Both the position numbers and the translations under genes were made by a program. The notes beneath the pieces are model-generated. The model was not told where the DNA came from and did not search any database. It worked only from the letters and a program-made list of their open reading frames with translations. Positions 22,120 through 35,679 of a DNA stretch of 64,000 bases are shown here, in pieces (positions within the stretch are counted from its first letter, which is position 1; every line of letters starts with the position of its first letter). Source of the stretch: Acheta domesticus (lineage: Eukaryota > Arthropoda > Insecta > Orthoptera > Gryllidae). Location of the stretch: assembly GCA_031308135.1 (NCBI GenBank), contig JAHLJT010000631.1, positions 215,831,773 through 215,895,772 on the forward strand, in the 5' to 3' direction.

Positions 22120-25100
22120 TAAGCGTAAAATATCTTATGCGTAACTCCGATTCATTAAATTTTACGCTAATATTTCAATAATATTGTTCATTGTTAAAAA
22201 GCGATAATTTTTGATCCTTCTACAGCTTTAGAATTTTGTAAAATTTATTCTGAGATCTCCTATAAGAATCTTTTTAGACCTAACTGCAGCATCCGGATAC
22301 TATATATCTTCTTTCTACTCAGTTTCTATTTAGAATCCCGTTTACTGCTTAAAATGTTAGGAAAAACTTTAAATGCATTATATCATCATATGCATCTCTG
22401 AAATCGCCTGCTCGATTATTCTCTCGGCATCATTTCCACAATCCAAAGCAGTAGCTTTCGTTCTTGACTTGATCGTGGCCGAGCTATTGGAGTCGAAATG
22501 ATCTAGCCCTTCCAGTCCTGTTTTTCCATTAGTAGTTATCTCTGTTCTTAATACCATTAATTTCGCCATTTACACTACTGCGCCATTGCACAGTATTTGA
22601 AAAAAAATATTAATCATTTTAACGATGTTTTTATTGCACATTGACGGATGCAGAAATATTCAATTTTCTTGTAGTGGTTTCATTTTTGCGGTCGCTTCTG
22701 AGAATTCCACATTCAATTTCAGTAATTATTTAGAATTCGTCTATGATTATGACGAACATGTTGTCTTAAATTAGATCAAATAAGGTGTTTAAATACATAA
22801 AATACATTTATCGCACAAGTACAGGAATAATTACGCCATAAAAATTTTGATTAGTTTTAATAAATTAACTCAATTCACAAGATACTTGTCATCAAGGTTT
22901 AGATAAAGGTAGTTAATTATTTTTCTTCTGTCTGGCAGAATCCTCCTCCTATTCTGTGAGTTCAGCAATTAGAATCTGAAGTACATATTGTATAGGATTT
23001 TTGGGGAAATCTTTATAATTATTTAAAAATAACGGAGTACCCTTGAAACAAATTACCTCAGTTGACTATCAGAGAAAAAGACACATGTTACTTTTTATTG
23101 ATGGTATGGATATTGAAGACAACAGTACTTGTTAGTTGACGAATTCGTAAATTACCTCTATTCCCGCGTCTCTCCGCAATCGATTTGTTAAGATTATACT
23201 CCGCCCACGGGAAGCGTTCGTGTCGCTGAAGGAAATGGTTCAAATGGTGGCGGACAGATGGCGCTACTTTGAAACTCGTTTCCATTGCTTTACAATCAAC
23301 AAATTAGACTACCACTAAAATTCCATTAATATTCTAAATTGTTAGTTACAATATTTACCGAGGGCGTTGCTAAATTTTCCGTGAGAGGTTTGATTATAAA
23401 ATATTAGATAACTAGAAATATGCATATGTTTCAGCATTTCTACTAGGCATTTATTAATGCCGATTAGATTAATTCTGAAATAATGAATGTGCTACATATT
23501 CAAATGCGAATTTTGCTTGTACTATTTCGTTTATTTTTTCATATACTGAGTGCATTACATCTAGCGTAGACAACCGGCGTCAAACGTCAAACCACCAGCA
23601 AAAAATTAGATGTCGCAAGCAGTCACTCACAGGTGGCGTTGATAATGGCGCGAGCTTTGAACTGCGTTGTCCAACGTCACGGATATGCCTCGCTCTGAGG
23701 GTGTTTTAACCTTCTCTTTACTTTTACCTTAGGACCAACTTACCTACCCCATACGACAATTTGAGCTCTCCTGTTGCTATTAAAAACGTTGGTGATTATT
23801 CATTGTTTGCTTGAACGGGATATTCGAATTAAGTGTCAATTAACTTTGTATTAGTCAACTTACTCAGCGTTCACTCTTCATAGTGCTAAAGCAAACTAGC
23901 GGGCCTACAACAGCACACACTTTATCGTATTATTGATGACTTTTATAATTTTCGAAAATTCAGTGGACAGACCAGCACCAAAAACTGTACGTTCAATATT
24001 ATTTTGTACTCCAATGTTTCGAAGTCAGTTTTAATTTTTTTTATTCCAGCATTATAAACGACCTTTTTTGTTGCTAGAAATAGTTCACTAAAACATCTTA
24101 TGGCACGGGTTATGACGTATTTTCCGTTTATTGCACGAATAATTGCGTCATTACACATTCAACCAACCGCAGTGAAAGAATCCTGGGGAGGTAGCGAACA
24201 GCCGATTACGGTTTTTTCGAACAGACGTCAACTATCCGTGACGTCACGTTAAAGTTGTTTCCAAAAAATTGACTTAGACTCTCTTATAAATTTATAATTA
24301 TATTAGGTAAAAAAATCACGTATGCAACTCGTTTTTAATATTGTTTTATTGCACTCGTACAAACTTGAAAGCATTAAATTATTAACTTTTCTTTTATAAA
24401 AGATGTATTATGTACGATTTTATATTTTCAATATCAATTCTCGGATCGGGCTTTATTCTTTATTCTCACTAACTTTATTCTCACTACATTATGCAATTCA
24501 TTTTTGTAGACGACTGGTAGTTCAGTGTTCCTAGGTTGAAGTGGTTGTCGCAGATGCAATGTTTATTTCCTTGAGGAGCACCCAAAATATCTTATTTGTG
24601 GATATTTTGTTAAAGAATACAGTGCAAGTGAAAGTTTAGAATGATCAATATAAAGAAACAACAGTTCGGATTCTATGTGAATTGTGGGGTTGCTGATGAG
24701 GTGTTGTTGTTGACATTTTTCAAGGATGAAGTAAAAAAAATCATCTTTGGCAACTTAGATTTTTTAAGAGAGCCTGATTTTGAGGACGTTGTTGACATCA
24801 TCGGTCTAGAAATGTACAAAATAAGTGCAAAATATTAGAAAATAATAAACAAGAAGATAATGCAAATAATACAATTAATAAAAAAATGAAATTAACTTAA
24901 GTACATTTAAAAATACTTTTTTTCCAATAATAAAAAAGAAATAATACAAATAATGATATTAAAATAGATACATTTTTAAAAACAATATCAAATGAAATAT
25001 CCAAAAGTAAAACAGAATACATTGAGCCGCTTACCTCGCAATTCATAGCGAAAGTTGGGAGACAGTGCGCAGAGGGAAGTTTGAATCAGGGTTTAAATAT

Positions 25101-25845
25101 GTTTCTGGGCCTGCGGGTGAGGGATAGGAGGTCTGGTTAGCATCTTCTTGGCATTTTCTGAGGAGGCCGGGGAATCGGTTTGTGGGGGCGAGTTGGGTGA
25201 AATGATTAGTAAAGGGGACACGGAATTTTGTTCGTTCGGCGAGGAGAGTTTCAAATTTTTGCTTGAATCGAAAAATGTGAAAAAAATTTAAAGCGCTCTT
25301 GTTTCAGAATTTATCTTTTTTTCAAGAATTTTATGTGTGAGTCGGGGTGAAACGTGTAGTATGTATTTATGACATATGTAGTAAAGTGCGATCTGTTTGT
25401 ATTGAGTTACCATGCATGTAAATGTTTTTTTTGGCATTGGAGCTTCTGCCGGTCTGACCTATGTATTTACCTTCGCAATTGTGGCAGTGAAGTTCATGAG
25501 CCCCTGACATCGTCAGAGTGGGGTGGGGGTTGCTTCTGGAGAATAGCTATTTAAGGTTGAATTCTGTCTACTCTCATAAAAAAGAACAACTTATCATGGA
25601 CCTGAATGATATTCAGTAAAATGTTACCCTGTATCATAGACCCCTCGAATTCAAACAACTCTAAATGTACCGAAATATATAAATTCAACGGCTTTCTCTA
25701 ATGTGATACTAGGTTGTGAATATATTTAGTGCGTAGTCATTTTCTTCTTAAGGATTTGGGAAATGTGAAATAAAAGGGATCGCTCAATCTTAATCTTTTT
25801 TTAAATTTTTGGTCAATTAATGTGCTCGTACTTGTATCTGTAATT
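22120..25845. other. Non-coding stretch, nothing recognised
   Basis: AT-rich sequence. The 65-codon ORF at 24,641-24,838 (+) is the most protein-like opening but has no recognisable motif and no visible splice context. Slightly GC-richer patches occur at 23,560-23,700 and 25,060-25,230. Confidence 0.55.
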
Positions 25846-25849
25846 CACT

Positions 25850-26285
25850 AGCTAGAAGGCTGGGTCGAATTCTGTCGCTGTCTGGAGAGGAATTCTAGCG
25901 GCCGGCTGCTTTGATCGGTAGTTTTCCGTGGTTTCTTTGATCAATACCAGGCGAATGCCCGAGTAGTTCCCGAACAAAAAGGCCACGGACCACCCGCGAC
26001 GTTTCCTTCCCATTTCTTATCCCATCCTCATCCTTTACTTACGTACATTTACACTTACATGCACTACACTTCTACACATGCCGGGAGATCGATCGGGGGC
26101 TTCGAGCGTGCCCCGTTGGTGGGAGACACCTGGTAGAGGAAAACCCCACTAACCTGCAGATAGGTCGGCGCTGGATTTTACCACCCAGCTCGGGAAGTTC
26201 ACCGCCATCTCCTGATGAAAAATACACTACACTTACGGGACTAAATACCTTAACCGTTGACGCTCCCAGAATCATCAATCAAAAC
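25850..26285 (+). repeat. SINE family A, nearly full body
   Basis: Starts in 'ggtcgaattctgtcgctg' without the tRNA-like head. It then has 'ggaattctagcggccggc', 'accaggcgaatgccc', 'gatcgggggcttcgagcg', 'acttacgggactaa' and ends 'aatcatcaatcaaa'. Confidence 0.9.
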
Positions 26286-26289
26286 AAGC

Positions 26290-27685
26290 TGAACAAGGAT
26301 AGTAAATTGAAAAAAATGAAATATGTGATTAAGATGTTAAACTTTAATAACCACAACATTCTCTATTAGTCATAACAAAGAACTATTTGAAGTGAGAAAT
26401 ACATTTTGGATGTAGTTCTCTAAACTGAAGAATTACATTAAAAAATAACGTATGGTTATATCGCACGTGACTAACTATATATGACGCACCTCTTAAGAAA
26501 TCAAAGAGCTTCAACCTTGAGTTTTCAGTTTCTTATTAAATTTTTGAAGTCAAAAGTTAATTTCTATTAAAATGAGCATGTTCCATTCTCAAAACAATAC
26601 ATTTAAAAACAAATCACCGAAAAATCTTAATAATTTAAATTCTTAATTAATTAAGAATTAAATTCTTAATTCTTAATTAAATAATCTTAATTAAAAATCT
26701 TATATTTTGAATATAATTTCAATTTCTCATCAGATGGCAGGAATCAATAGAATGGGCACATTAATTTATAGTTCTAGCAGACAAGGACATTACAATTATA
26801 TCTTTGGTTTTCCCCTAATTGTGATGATGTTAGATAATTCACAGCAAAGACCACAATGCCTTGTGCCCATAATGGTTATAAGTGAATCCCCTGCCGTGAA
26901 AATGTGCAATCCACTTTCAGTCAGAGGGATAGGTGGTGTCCAACAAGATACACTTGAAATGTCAAGGTGACTCCTTGCTATTGTTTCTCAGAATCGGTCA
27001 TTAAGAACATTTCGCATAAGTTTATTTTCTCTTCGCACAAGAGATTCAGAGAACCTTTACGTAAGTACTCATAGAAAATAAGAAGGTGATTCATTTTGCA
27101 AAAAAATGACACCCAAGGTTGAGAAGGCATTTCAAAATTTGCACTCTTCGGTAGGATAAAAGTTTAAAGGTCACCTGGAACTTTCACCTTTTTCATCTAT
27201 TGGCTAATTAATTGTATCTGTTCAAAAGATGATATTTTTATTCACGCTTTTCACCTCTGGGGGTCAATAAGATTTTGCTTTCGCGATGAGGTAATTAATG
27301 AAAAGGGTGGATACAATACACCAAGATTTCTCATGTGAGACAAAAATAGGCCATCGAAACACTTTGAACATTATTTTCCTGTAAAAATTTTCGGTTGAAA
27401 TACAAAGCAATTTTGACGAATTCGGAGAGCGTACTGGTAGTGCTATTTGAAGCTAGCAACGTAACTATCAAGCAAAAATCAGTCTCAAGGGTCAAATCAA
27501 AATACATCCTGGCTTTGAACACCACAAAAATACACTAAAAAATCCGAGTTTAACTGTAGCGTTCATCGTTAAAAACTAACTCTTAAAGCGAGTATAAGAC
27601 TTGTGAAATGTCTATTGCAAATGCTGTTGAAATAAGCATGCAAGTCCCGAAGAGGGCGATGTTGAATAGTATGGAGGACTCCATA
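26290..27685. other. Non-coding stretch, nothing recognised
   Basis: AT-rich sequence with an AT palindrome-like tract around 26,640-26,700 (repeated TTAATTAAGAATT). The 87-codon ORF at 26,707-26,970 (+) matches no family I recognise. Confidence 0.55.
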
Positions 27686-27694
27686 ACCGGAAGA

Positions 27695-28075
27695 GATGGT
27701 TTGTGGCTTCACTGTAGCCATTGCAGCGTCTCTGTCGTGAAGTCCTAGGGTTTGAGTCCCGATGGTGGTGGATTTTAGGCAGTGTCTAGAATTTAGATAA
27801 CAAGGTCGAATAAAGCCACTTTCTGGAGGAGAATTTTAGCGGATGGTTTCTCTGACAGATAGTTTTCCATGGTTCTTAGTTTTTCTCCGATCAATACCAG
27901 CTGATTGCCGGAGCAGTAACTTACAACGGGACCTCGGTAATTTTTCTTCTTTCATCCTTGTCCCCTCGTCTTCGTTTACACATACACATACACATACACA
28001 TACGCACACACTTACATACACTATTACAAATACTGGGGAGCAGTTGGTGGCTTAGAGGTTGTCCCCGCAGCATGT
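27695..28075 (+). repeat. SINE family A, 5' module with tRNA-like head
   Basis: Shows the head with a clear B box (GGGTTTGAGTCCCG at about 27,750), then 'gatggtggtggatttta', 'ctggaggagaattttagcgg' and 'tttctccgatcaatacc'. A (CACATA)n tract at about 27,975-28,015 follows, and the start of module 2 is present to about 28,070, after which homology ends. Confidence 0.85.
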
Positions 28076-28079
28076 TTCA

Positions 28080-29450
28080 CAATCGGTACAATGAAAAGCA
28101 AGTCGGGCACAACTCCAGCCAATCGTAGCGCTCCTGATCAATCGCTAAGTGGGGACTGCTCTTGGTCGATCATCAAATATCCTTTAAATGCTGTATTCGA
28201 ATATCCATATTAGATGAATGCGGCGTCGCCGATGCTGTAAACTGTTTTAAAACTATTGCCATCTGTCGGAAAGTTCTCAATCTTATGTATAGCTTTGTTC
28301 AAATAAGTTCTTACAGTCCCTGACATTGGACATATTAATGAATTGTAGTGGCTAATAATGTTATACTCCCTTTCAAAATTCCCAACACCCAATGGTTTTG
28401 CGTGTTCCCTCCATACGGAATGTGAACTGGTAATATTTGAATCGCTGTAAAAAATACTTAGAGGCATGGATGATGCGAATAGTGATAATTTACAGCTACA
28501 TTTCGTACGCCTCTTTTGTTAACATGCACAAAAAGATCAAGTGTAAGCTATTATTTAGTTATTCTCTAATAAAATCATTCTTAATAGAAAATTCTGTCGC
28601 AAAATCTTCTACAACTTCATTTGCTTAACACTTCCATATTTTTCCCCTAATTTTTTAAGAGATTAAAAACTCTACAGACGCAGTCTAATTTGTGTTCACT
28701 TCTACTGCTGCCATTGCGCTATTAGTCGTTTGGTAGGCAAATCTATATAAACATTAAAAGGCGACTGCTTTGTATGTTAATTTGAATAAGGTGTTAGTTA
28801 AATTTAATAAGACTAAGTTGTTAGTCACATTCATTTGAAAATTGATATTTGCACGTAAGAACGTAAATGAGACAAGTAGAACGTAAGAACATAAATGCCC
28901 TTTCATTCTCAAATATTACTCACCGTTTGGTTATCTACATATTCACTTGAAGTTCATAAAATTTAATAAGTTCCCAAGCAATACTGTTCGTAGTTTTCTT
29001 GCAAATTTATTTTTATAAATACGATAATACAAATAAAAATGTAATGAAATCTGCCGCGCGATTCTTTTGTTTAACTTAGAAATCGCCATCCTCGCAAAAG
29101 AAAGTTATGGCGTCGTGGAGCGACCAAATTGCCACTGGATACAGGGGCTTTATCAACTCCACCTACATATATGCATTTAGGTGGCGTTGATTGAATTACC
29201 AGTCTATGCAATAAGATCGCAGTGCCAAAACATACAAAAACATGTTTTTGGAAATTTCTTAAAATCTTGTAACCAAATCCGGAAAAAAAGTATCAGTTCC
29301 CCATCAGGAGTTCGAAACGCTTTGAATGACACCTGATTTGTCTCTATAGGTGCACGAAGAGGTGAAGCCGTGAGTGACGGAACCTCACATGCATACACAT
29401 GCACATAGGCACACTCGCAGCTACTGTATCAAATACTGTTTAGGGTTAAA
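28080..29450. other. Non-coding stretch, nothing recognised
   Basis: AT-rich sequence. An 85-codon ORF (28,210-28,467, -) has no recognisable motif. A short hairpin lies near 29,152-29,195 (CAACTCCACCTA / TAGGTGGCGTTG). Confidence 0.55.
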
Positions 29451-29454
29451 ATTG

Positions 29455-29830
29455 TGGCGGCATAGGCGTGCAATCTAAAACGAGAAGAAGAACAACTATG
29501 TTTCTGAGTCCTCTTTCCCATGAAAAGTTTTTGTTTAATAAGATATACAATAGAAATTAAATAAAACTTTACCAAGGAGAATTAAATTATAATTGATGAT
29601 ACAAATAATGAATACAATTTATTTTACGTTGAGCCAGTTACAAGGTTGCCAGACGGTTTGGACAGTCATCAAATGTTGTACATCAATTCTCCAAAGTGTA
29701 AGCTTAAAAAGGCGAAATTAGGAATTGATCTTATTTCCCAAAATAAAATATGGTATTACGTAGCGCTAGGAGGTTCCTTTGGAAATTTTCAGGACCTCCC
29801 TCCCTCTCCCGTCCGTCTCTGCGCACGCCT
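29455..29830. repeat. Family D repeat, copy 1
   Basis: Shares block order with 31,950-32,285: 'aggcgtgcaatctaaaac', 'ttaaaaaggcgaaa', 'tattacgtagcgctaggagg', and 'ggaaattttcaggacc'. It is moderately diverged and non-coding. Confidence 0.55.
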
Positions 29831-30798
29831 CTGTGCGTCGGAGTGTGCGAGTGGTTTACCTTTAAGTACAATTGAGAATATTTTCACGCGCGGTTTTTTA
29901 ACACACACACGATTACCGTTACTTCAAATATAATTTAAGGCCAGGACAAAATCTCAGATTGGAATATGATGACTTTCAAATTAATAGTGCAACTTTTCGC
30001 CATACGATGAACTAAATGCTTATCATTTACTTAAAGTTAACAGTTACAGACGTACAGTAGTAGCTAGACTAAATTACAGCTACTGTTAAACGTTTCTTAA
30101 ATACACTATTTGAATTTTATTGCATCAATATTTTTTTCATATCTTAATTCATGGTCCGGGCGGTAAGGTGTTAATATTTTTCTCGTGATTCAGGATAATG
30201 GTTAAAGTTAAGTAACAGTTAATGAGGTTCTAATTGATTTTCAATATCGAAAACTGTGGTAATGAAACAACCAATTCAGAATTTTGACATGTACCTACTG
30301 TTTTAAAAGGGCTAATGAACTATAAAAGTTGTAGGCAGAGTATAGGCAGAGTGTAGGCAGAGTTGTAGGCATTGTAGTAGGCAAGACTAAATTGATTAGA
30401 TTATTCAGAAAATTAACTGAAAAAATATAAATTAAAATTAAAATATAAAATTATATCATTAACAATGTTATTCACACATTTTTTCTACAGTTTTAGTCAA
30501 ATTACATGTATGTAATTATTGCAAAGATATTCAATAAAAAGATAGATCCGACACCTTCAATCTGGACTAATTCCTTTCTCGAATACCTATCCGTCTGCAA
30601 GTATTACGCCACGAGCTCGCGTCATGCATGCTGCACGTGAGGTCTGTCAACTGCCAGGGCTTGCGGTGCGGTTGCTTAACAAATAATCGCCGCAGCCGGA
30701 AGAGCGGCCGCGTCCCCCGTTCATTGGCCGCGTGGATCTGTGCCAAGGCTCGGCGCTTCCAGTTCCTGCCCTGCCTCCTTGCACCGGATGGGTCTTCG

Positions 30799-31657
30799 CC
30801 CCCGATCAGTGGCGTAGCTTCAGCTGGAGTCACCTGGGGCAAAGCTAATGGTGTCACCCCCTCTAAAAACATTAACTATAAAAATATCTATTTGCTGAAT
30901 AGATTGTAAATTATTATATTAAAAATACATTTGCACATGTTAGTTATTTATAATATATTAAAACTTCTTTGTAATTAAGAATAATTGCAATATAACTTTT
31001 AAATAAATATTTTACCTTAAAGTAGGTGATGTTTCTATTAAGACACAACACAATTATGAGTTTTTCAGTTTTTCGTGATATTTAGCACTTTACTGACACC
31101 ACAATACATGAAGTGAATATAAATGATAAAGCTTTTGACTTGCTCTTATTTTCTCAAAGTCAGTCTCAAGACTATTTTATTCAACTGCTGCTATTGATAC
31201 CCTTTTACCGATATCGTTACAAGAAAAAAATTCGATTACATATGATTTTGTTAGTATTACCTCTTATTCCCCTGAACAGTTCACACCTTGAGATAAAGTA
31301 ATTGCTGAAATCGAGAGTCTTTGACAACTGAAGAATAGGCGCTTACCGTTTATAGTTTTGCGTTTTAGTTTTCATTATTTCATTTCTTTGCTTCTTAGCA
31401 TTTATGATTTGAATGAATACTTATTAAATTAATATAAATAATTTTTAACTAAACCATAAAATTTTTATAATTCCAACATTAAATTTTGAAACTACTAAAA
31501 CTAAGAAAACTAATTATTAATATATAAATTTTTAAGTAAATTATTTAAATTATATAATTCCAACTATAAAATATTTTAATTGCTGTCACCCCTACAATGG
31601 TGTCAGCCGGGGTGCACCGCCCCCCTGCCTCCCACTAGCTACGCTACTGCCCCCGAT
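30799..31657. mobile_element. hAT-like non-autonomous element with 8-bp target duplication
   Basis: The element occupies 30,807-31,649. Its ends are CAGTGGCGTAGCTTCA on the left and the complement of CAGTAGCGTAGCTAGT on the right. It is flanked by an identical CCCCCGAT octamer at 30,799-30,806 and 31,650-31,657. An 8-bp duplication and CAGTG-type ends are typical of hAT transposons. The AT-rich interior (about 840 bp) has no transposase. It split a GC-rich segment (30,590-30,798 plus the sequence after 31,657). Confidence 0.85.
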
Positions 31658-31949
31658 GACTACAAAATTCACTTGTTACTAAACGAAAATCAATTTTGGG
31701 CTATGTACTAATTTTTTGAACCGTTTCTTCATCAGTACTCGCCTGATTAACTGATACTTATGTAAGAGAAAAAACGAAAGACCTTAACGGTTAATGAATA
31801 TCAAATTACGTGAATTGATCAACAAAAATGTATGTATGTATCCGGCGTAGGGCAATAGAATATTTTACCCTACTTATACCAATTGGTTAACCTGCGAGTG
31901 TCCGACCATATTAATTTGTTTATGGTGTGATCGGGGAGACTGCACAAAG

Positions 31950-32285
31950 GCCATGGGCGTGCGCCCTAAAACAAGAGGGGTGGTACACTACAATTTTGGG
32001 GCCCTTTTCTCTGTGAATTTCATTTTCATACAATGTTGTATTAGTGAAGAAATAAAATATACTGTAAGGAATAATGAGAGTATAACTTAAAGAATACAAT
32101 TAATAAAAACAGTATCATACAATTCCCAAAATTGCCACGCTAAAAAGGCGAAAACCATTCATGCAACATATTCACGGAAATGAAATGTTTTATTACGTAA
32201 GACTAAGGGTCCCTCTTTCAAAATTACCAGGGGGGGGCATGGCTCGACTCCGCGTTTTGGGCGCTGCTCCAGACCCATACGCCCC
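31950..32285. repeat. Family D repeat, copy 2
   Basis: Opens with 'atgggcgtgcgccctaaaac', has 'ctaaaaaggcgaaa' and 'tattacgtaagactaagg', and closes with an inverted 'gttttgggcgc ... cccatacgcccc' end. The inverted ends suggest a small DNA element, but no target duplication is evident. Confidence 0.55.
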
Positions 32286-32339
32286 TACGTCATCGAGGCA
32301 GGCCATAGCAGCGAAAAAATTAAAAAGCTCATGAAGGCT

Positions 32340-32697
32340 TTAGACGCCAATATAACTAGGTGGCTCATGCACTACACCAGGCAAATACCGGAATAGTACA
32401 CTAACAAATGGACGAAAGACCGAGTGCGATCTCTTTCCTCTTCCTTGTCCCATCCTCACCCTTTCACGACACATGTCGGGAACTTAGAGCTTGCCCGATT
32501 GGGGCGGTTCCCCGTTGGTGGGAGTGATCTGGGTGCGGAAAACCCCGCCAGCCGATGGGCAGGTCAGCGCCGGATCTGGCCATCCAGCGCGGAGGAAGGA
32601 CACTGCCACTTTCGTGATGAAAGCAGTGCACTTATGTACTAATGGCCACAGCTGTGGCGCGCTCGGAAAAACCATATTGTCAGTCAATCAAGCCTCT
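32340..32697 (+). repeat. SINE family A, partial 5' and full 3' module
   Basis: Contains 'accaggcaaataccgg', 'gagtgcgatctctttcctc', 'agcttgcccgattggggc', 'gcgccggatctggccatcc', 'cttatgtactaatggcc' and ends 'cagtcaatcaag'. Confidence 0.88.
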
Positions 32698-32699
32698 TA

Positions 32700-33640
32700 A
32701 ACTATTGGACACTTATAAAAAATAATTTTATAAGATAAAAAAATTGATGATTAGGCTTGTGCAAGTAAGGTGTGGTGGTAAATCTTTATCAACGAGTAAC
32801 AATTAGTCAAACGTTTTCCAGGCTGCACTCTACAATCATTCCTAGCTACACATACCTGCGCTAATGCATGTGGTTCGTTAACGGCAATTCGTGCTGGGCG
32901 TGTGAATTATTTGCTAGGATCGCCTCGCGAGCGAGTGGCCGTGCTGTGGGGGAGGTCGAGGCGACGAAAAGAGAGCTTGTCCTGCGGCGGACGTCCGCCG
33001 GATGCAATAACCTTCGGTTGGATGCTTTTTGTAGCTGAGAAAAAAACAACCATGTTGCGGTAGTTCAGACATTTTTGGCCGCTCGGGATCAATGATACAT
33101 ACTCGGAAATGCTTGCTACTGCGCCAGTTTCATCATTTGCTGTTCTGATAATGATTCAAAAAAGACTCTTGAATCCTATTGATTCCTCCAACATAAATTA
33201 TTATTTTCTAGTTCTACTGGCGTTTGGTACACGTGTTTTTGGGCAGGTTTGATGATTGAATACGGAATTTCCGATTCGAGATGTGGCGAGATGTACACTA
33301 TCTTAATTAGTTACCTGAAATGACAAAATATCACTTCTTTAAGATAATGCATTCCTTTTTTCGGACTCATAGATGTCACTATTTTAAATTACGATTCTCA
33401 AAATCTAATGAAAGCAAATGTGCAAAAGTAAATGGGAATGCCAACAAATGCAGTGTAAAATTTTAAAACAATTCAATTGTGAAACTTTTACATCTAACAA
33501 TTTTACTCTGATATCTAAACTTAAGTCTTATTTGTTTTTATTGAAAGATTGCAATTAATATTTCATATTTTTCTTTCATTACAATAAATTTCATCGTTAT
33601 CATTTGGTATGTGTGCAAATAATAAATAAATAAGAATTAC
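32700..33640. other. Non-coding stretch, nothing recognised
   Basis: Mostly AT-rich. A GC-richer patch at 32,880-33,010 is open on the - strand but resembles no known protein. Confidence 0.6.
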
Positions 33641-33644
33641 TGAG

Positions 33645-34207
33645 TACTGCTCCGGCAAGGTGGCTTAGAGTATCAACTGATGTTACTACAGTGCCTCTGA
33701 CCGAGAGGTTCTGGGTTTCGAGTCTTGACGGTGGCAGAATTTTCGACACTAGCTAGATAGCTAGGTCGAATTCAGTTGCTGTCTGGAGGAGTCAGCTGTT
33801 CTGATCAGCAGTTTTCCCAGGTTTCTCCGATCAACAAGGCAAATGCCTCAACAGTACCATACAAACTGGCCACGGACCGCGCACGATCTGTCTTTCCTCT
33901 TCCTTGTCCTTTCCTCATCACTAACTTATACACACACACACACACAATCATATGCACTATCCTACCACACGTGGTGGGAGACCAGTCGGGGGATAAGAAC
34001 TTGTCCTGGCTGGGCCGGTGCCAGGCTGATAAGAGAAACATGGTTTAGGAAAGTTGTACCTATGTCCCCGCAAGTTGACGTAGTCTCCGCCAGATCTTGC
34101 GATTCAGCGGGGGGAAGATCACCGCCACCTCTCGTAATAAAATGCACTAAACTTGCGGGACTAATGATTTTGGCAGATGACGCGCCCAGAATCATTAATC
34201 AATCAAT
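33645..34207 (+). repeat. SINE family A, best full-length copy
   Basis: The tRNA-like head starts near 33,645 with an A-box-like 'ggtggcttagagtatc' and a B-box-like 'gggtttcgagtc' at about 33,713. Module 1 follows ('ttgctgtctggagga', 'tttctccgatcaac', 'ggaccgcgcacgatctg'). A CA microsatellite sits at about 33,928-33,946. Module 2 ('gagaccagtcggggga', 'tcttgcgattcagcgggg', 'gcgggactaatga') ends in 'aatcattaatcaatcaat'. Confidence 0.9.
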
Positions 34208-34784
34208 GATATGATACAGTATAAAACCAATTGAGTAATACAGTCACAATAAAAGTGGAGATGAAGATCAGTAAATGAAGATCCAAGGATTTCTCTTGAT
34301 TCACGGAGCTTACACTAAGATGCTTTGGGCAATAACTGTAGATAGACTCTCACCCCACCCAAAAGTCACATACATTGGTTATTTTTTAGGCAAATATATA
34401 AATAAATGTATAATTAAAAAGAATGTGGATCAGCTAGCTCCAATTATGTTACTCTTCCAGAGAAGGGAATTGAAACGGGGAGTTTTGAGCTCGTAACCAG
34501 CTTATCAGCAATTCATGACGACATTCTGTGCTTTACGACGTAAGCACTCTCTTTTGCATTCCAAGACATTATACATCAGTAGTTACTTTCTTATACTTTC
34601 TTATACATTTGAAGGTAAGACGAAGTATATGACACATGTTTGCATTCACGCAATCTATTTACAATTTTCAGGTACTGAGCTTCTAAAATACTCACTACCA
34701 ATACGTGTGAAAAGAGCTCGAAAATCTCACTAACGTATATTTGTTTAACATTAATAAAATAGCAGTTGAATGCTGAGGCAGTAT

Positions 34785-35132
34785 CCTAACGGGCCACGGA
34801 CCGCGCGCGATATAACCTTCCTCTTTCTTGTCGTCTCCTCACCCCTTACTTATACCCACTTACACATTTTACTCATGCATTACACACAAGGCGGGAGGAC
34901 AGACGGGAGCATACTTGTCCAGCCGACCAACTTGTGCTAGGGCGGTGCCCGGCTGGTGGGAGATACCTGGTGAAGTAAAACTCATCTACCCGACGCACAG
35001 GTCAGCGCCGAAACTTGTAATCCAGCGGGGGAAGAACACAGCCACAATCCGTGGTAACACATGAACTACACTTATGGGAATAACGACCTCGGTTGTTGAC
35101 GTTCCCGGAAACACTGCCATGCGCGGGAGATC
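34785..35132 (+). repeat. SINE family A, 3' two-thirds
   Basis: Starts in 'gggccacggaccgcgcgcga', continues through 'ggcggtgcccggctggtggg', 'caggtcagcgccga' and 'cttatgggaataacgacctc', and ends near 'gacgttcccggaaacac' without the ATCA tail. Confidence 0.85.
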
Positions 35133-35679
35133 GACAATATGCAGGGCGCGTATAGTCCAGTCACTTGGTGCTCAAAAAAAGCTCGTCTCAGGAAACAATT
35201 CCGGAAGCTTTTCTCGCCGGTTATATATGTTTTTCGGAGTGGTGGATTCCAATTTGAGATTTGCCTCCTCGACAGGTGTCGACTTCACACAGAAAATTGC
35301 AAAACACCGTTAAAATGTCGCACGGTTTTCAGTTTTTCGCGTATAGCTCGATACGTATGCCCTTTAACAAAACAGTCCATTATATGAAAAATTAAAGGAA
35401 ACAAAATTCTCTGCAAAATGCGTATTTGAACTTCAAGTTTTCGAGACCTTTTAAACGCGAGAGCAAGCTGACGAAAGGCGACCTTTGAGCGACCGGCCAA
35501 GAGAAAAAAATCCTTTTTACTTGCTATTATCTCGTGGAGGCGCTCTAGTTTCGCTACATCATGATTAAAGACAATTATGAAGGACTAATTTGCATTATTA
35601 AATTAACACTTCTTACTCGCAAAATAAGGAGGATTATATTTACTTGCGGCGGGTATTTTTACACCATTGTCTTAAATAT

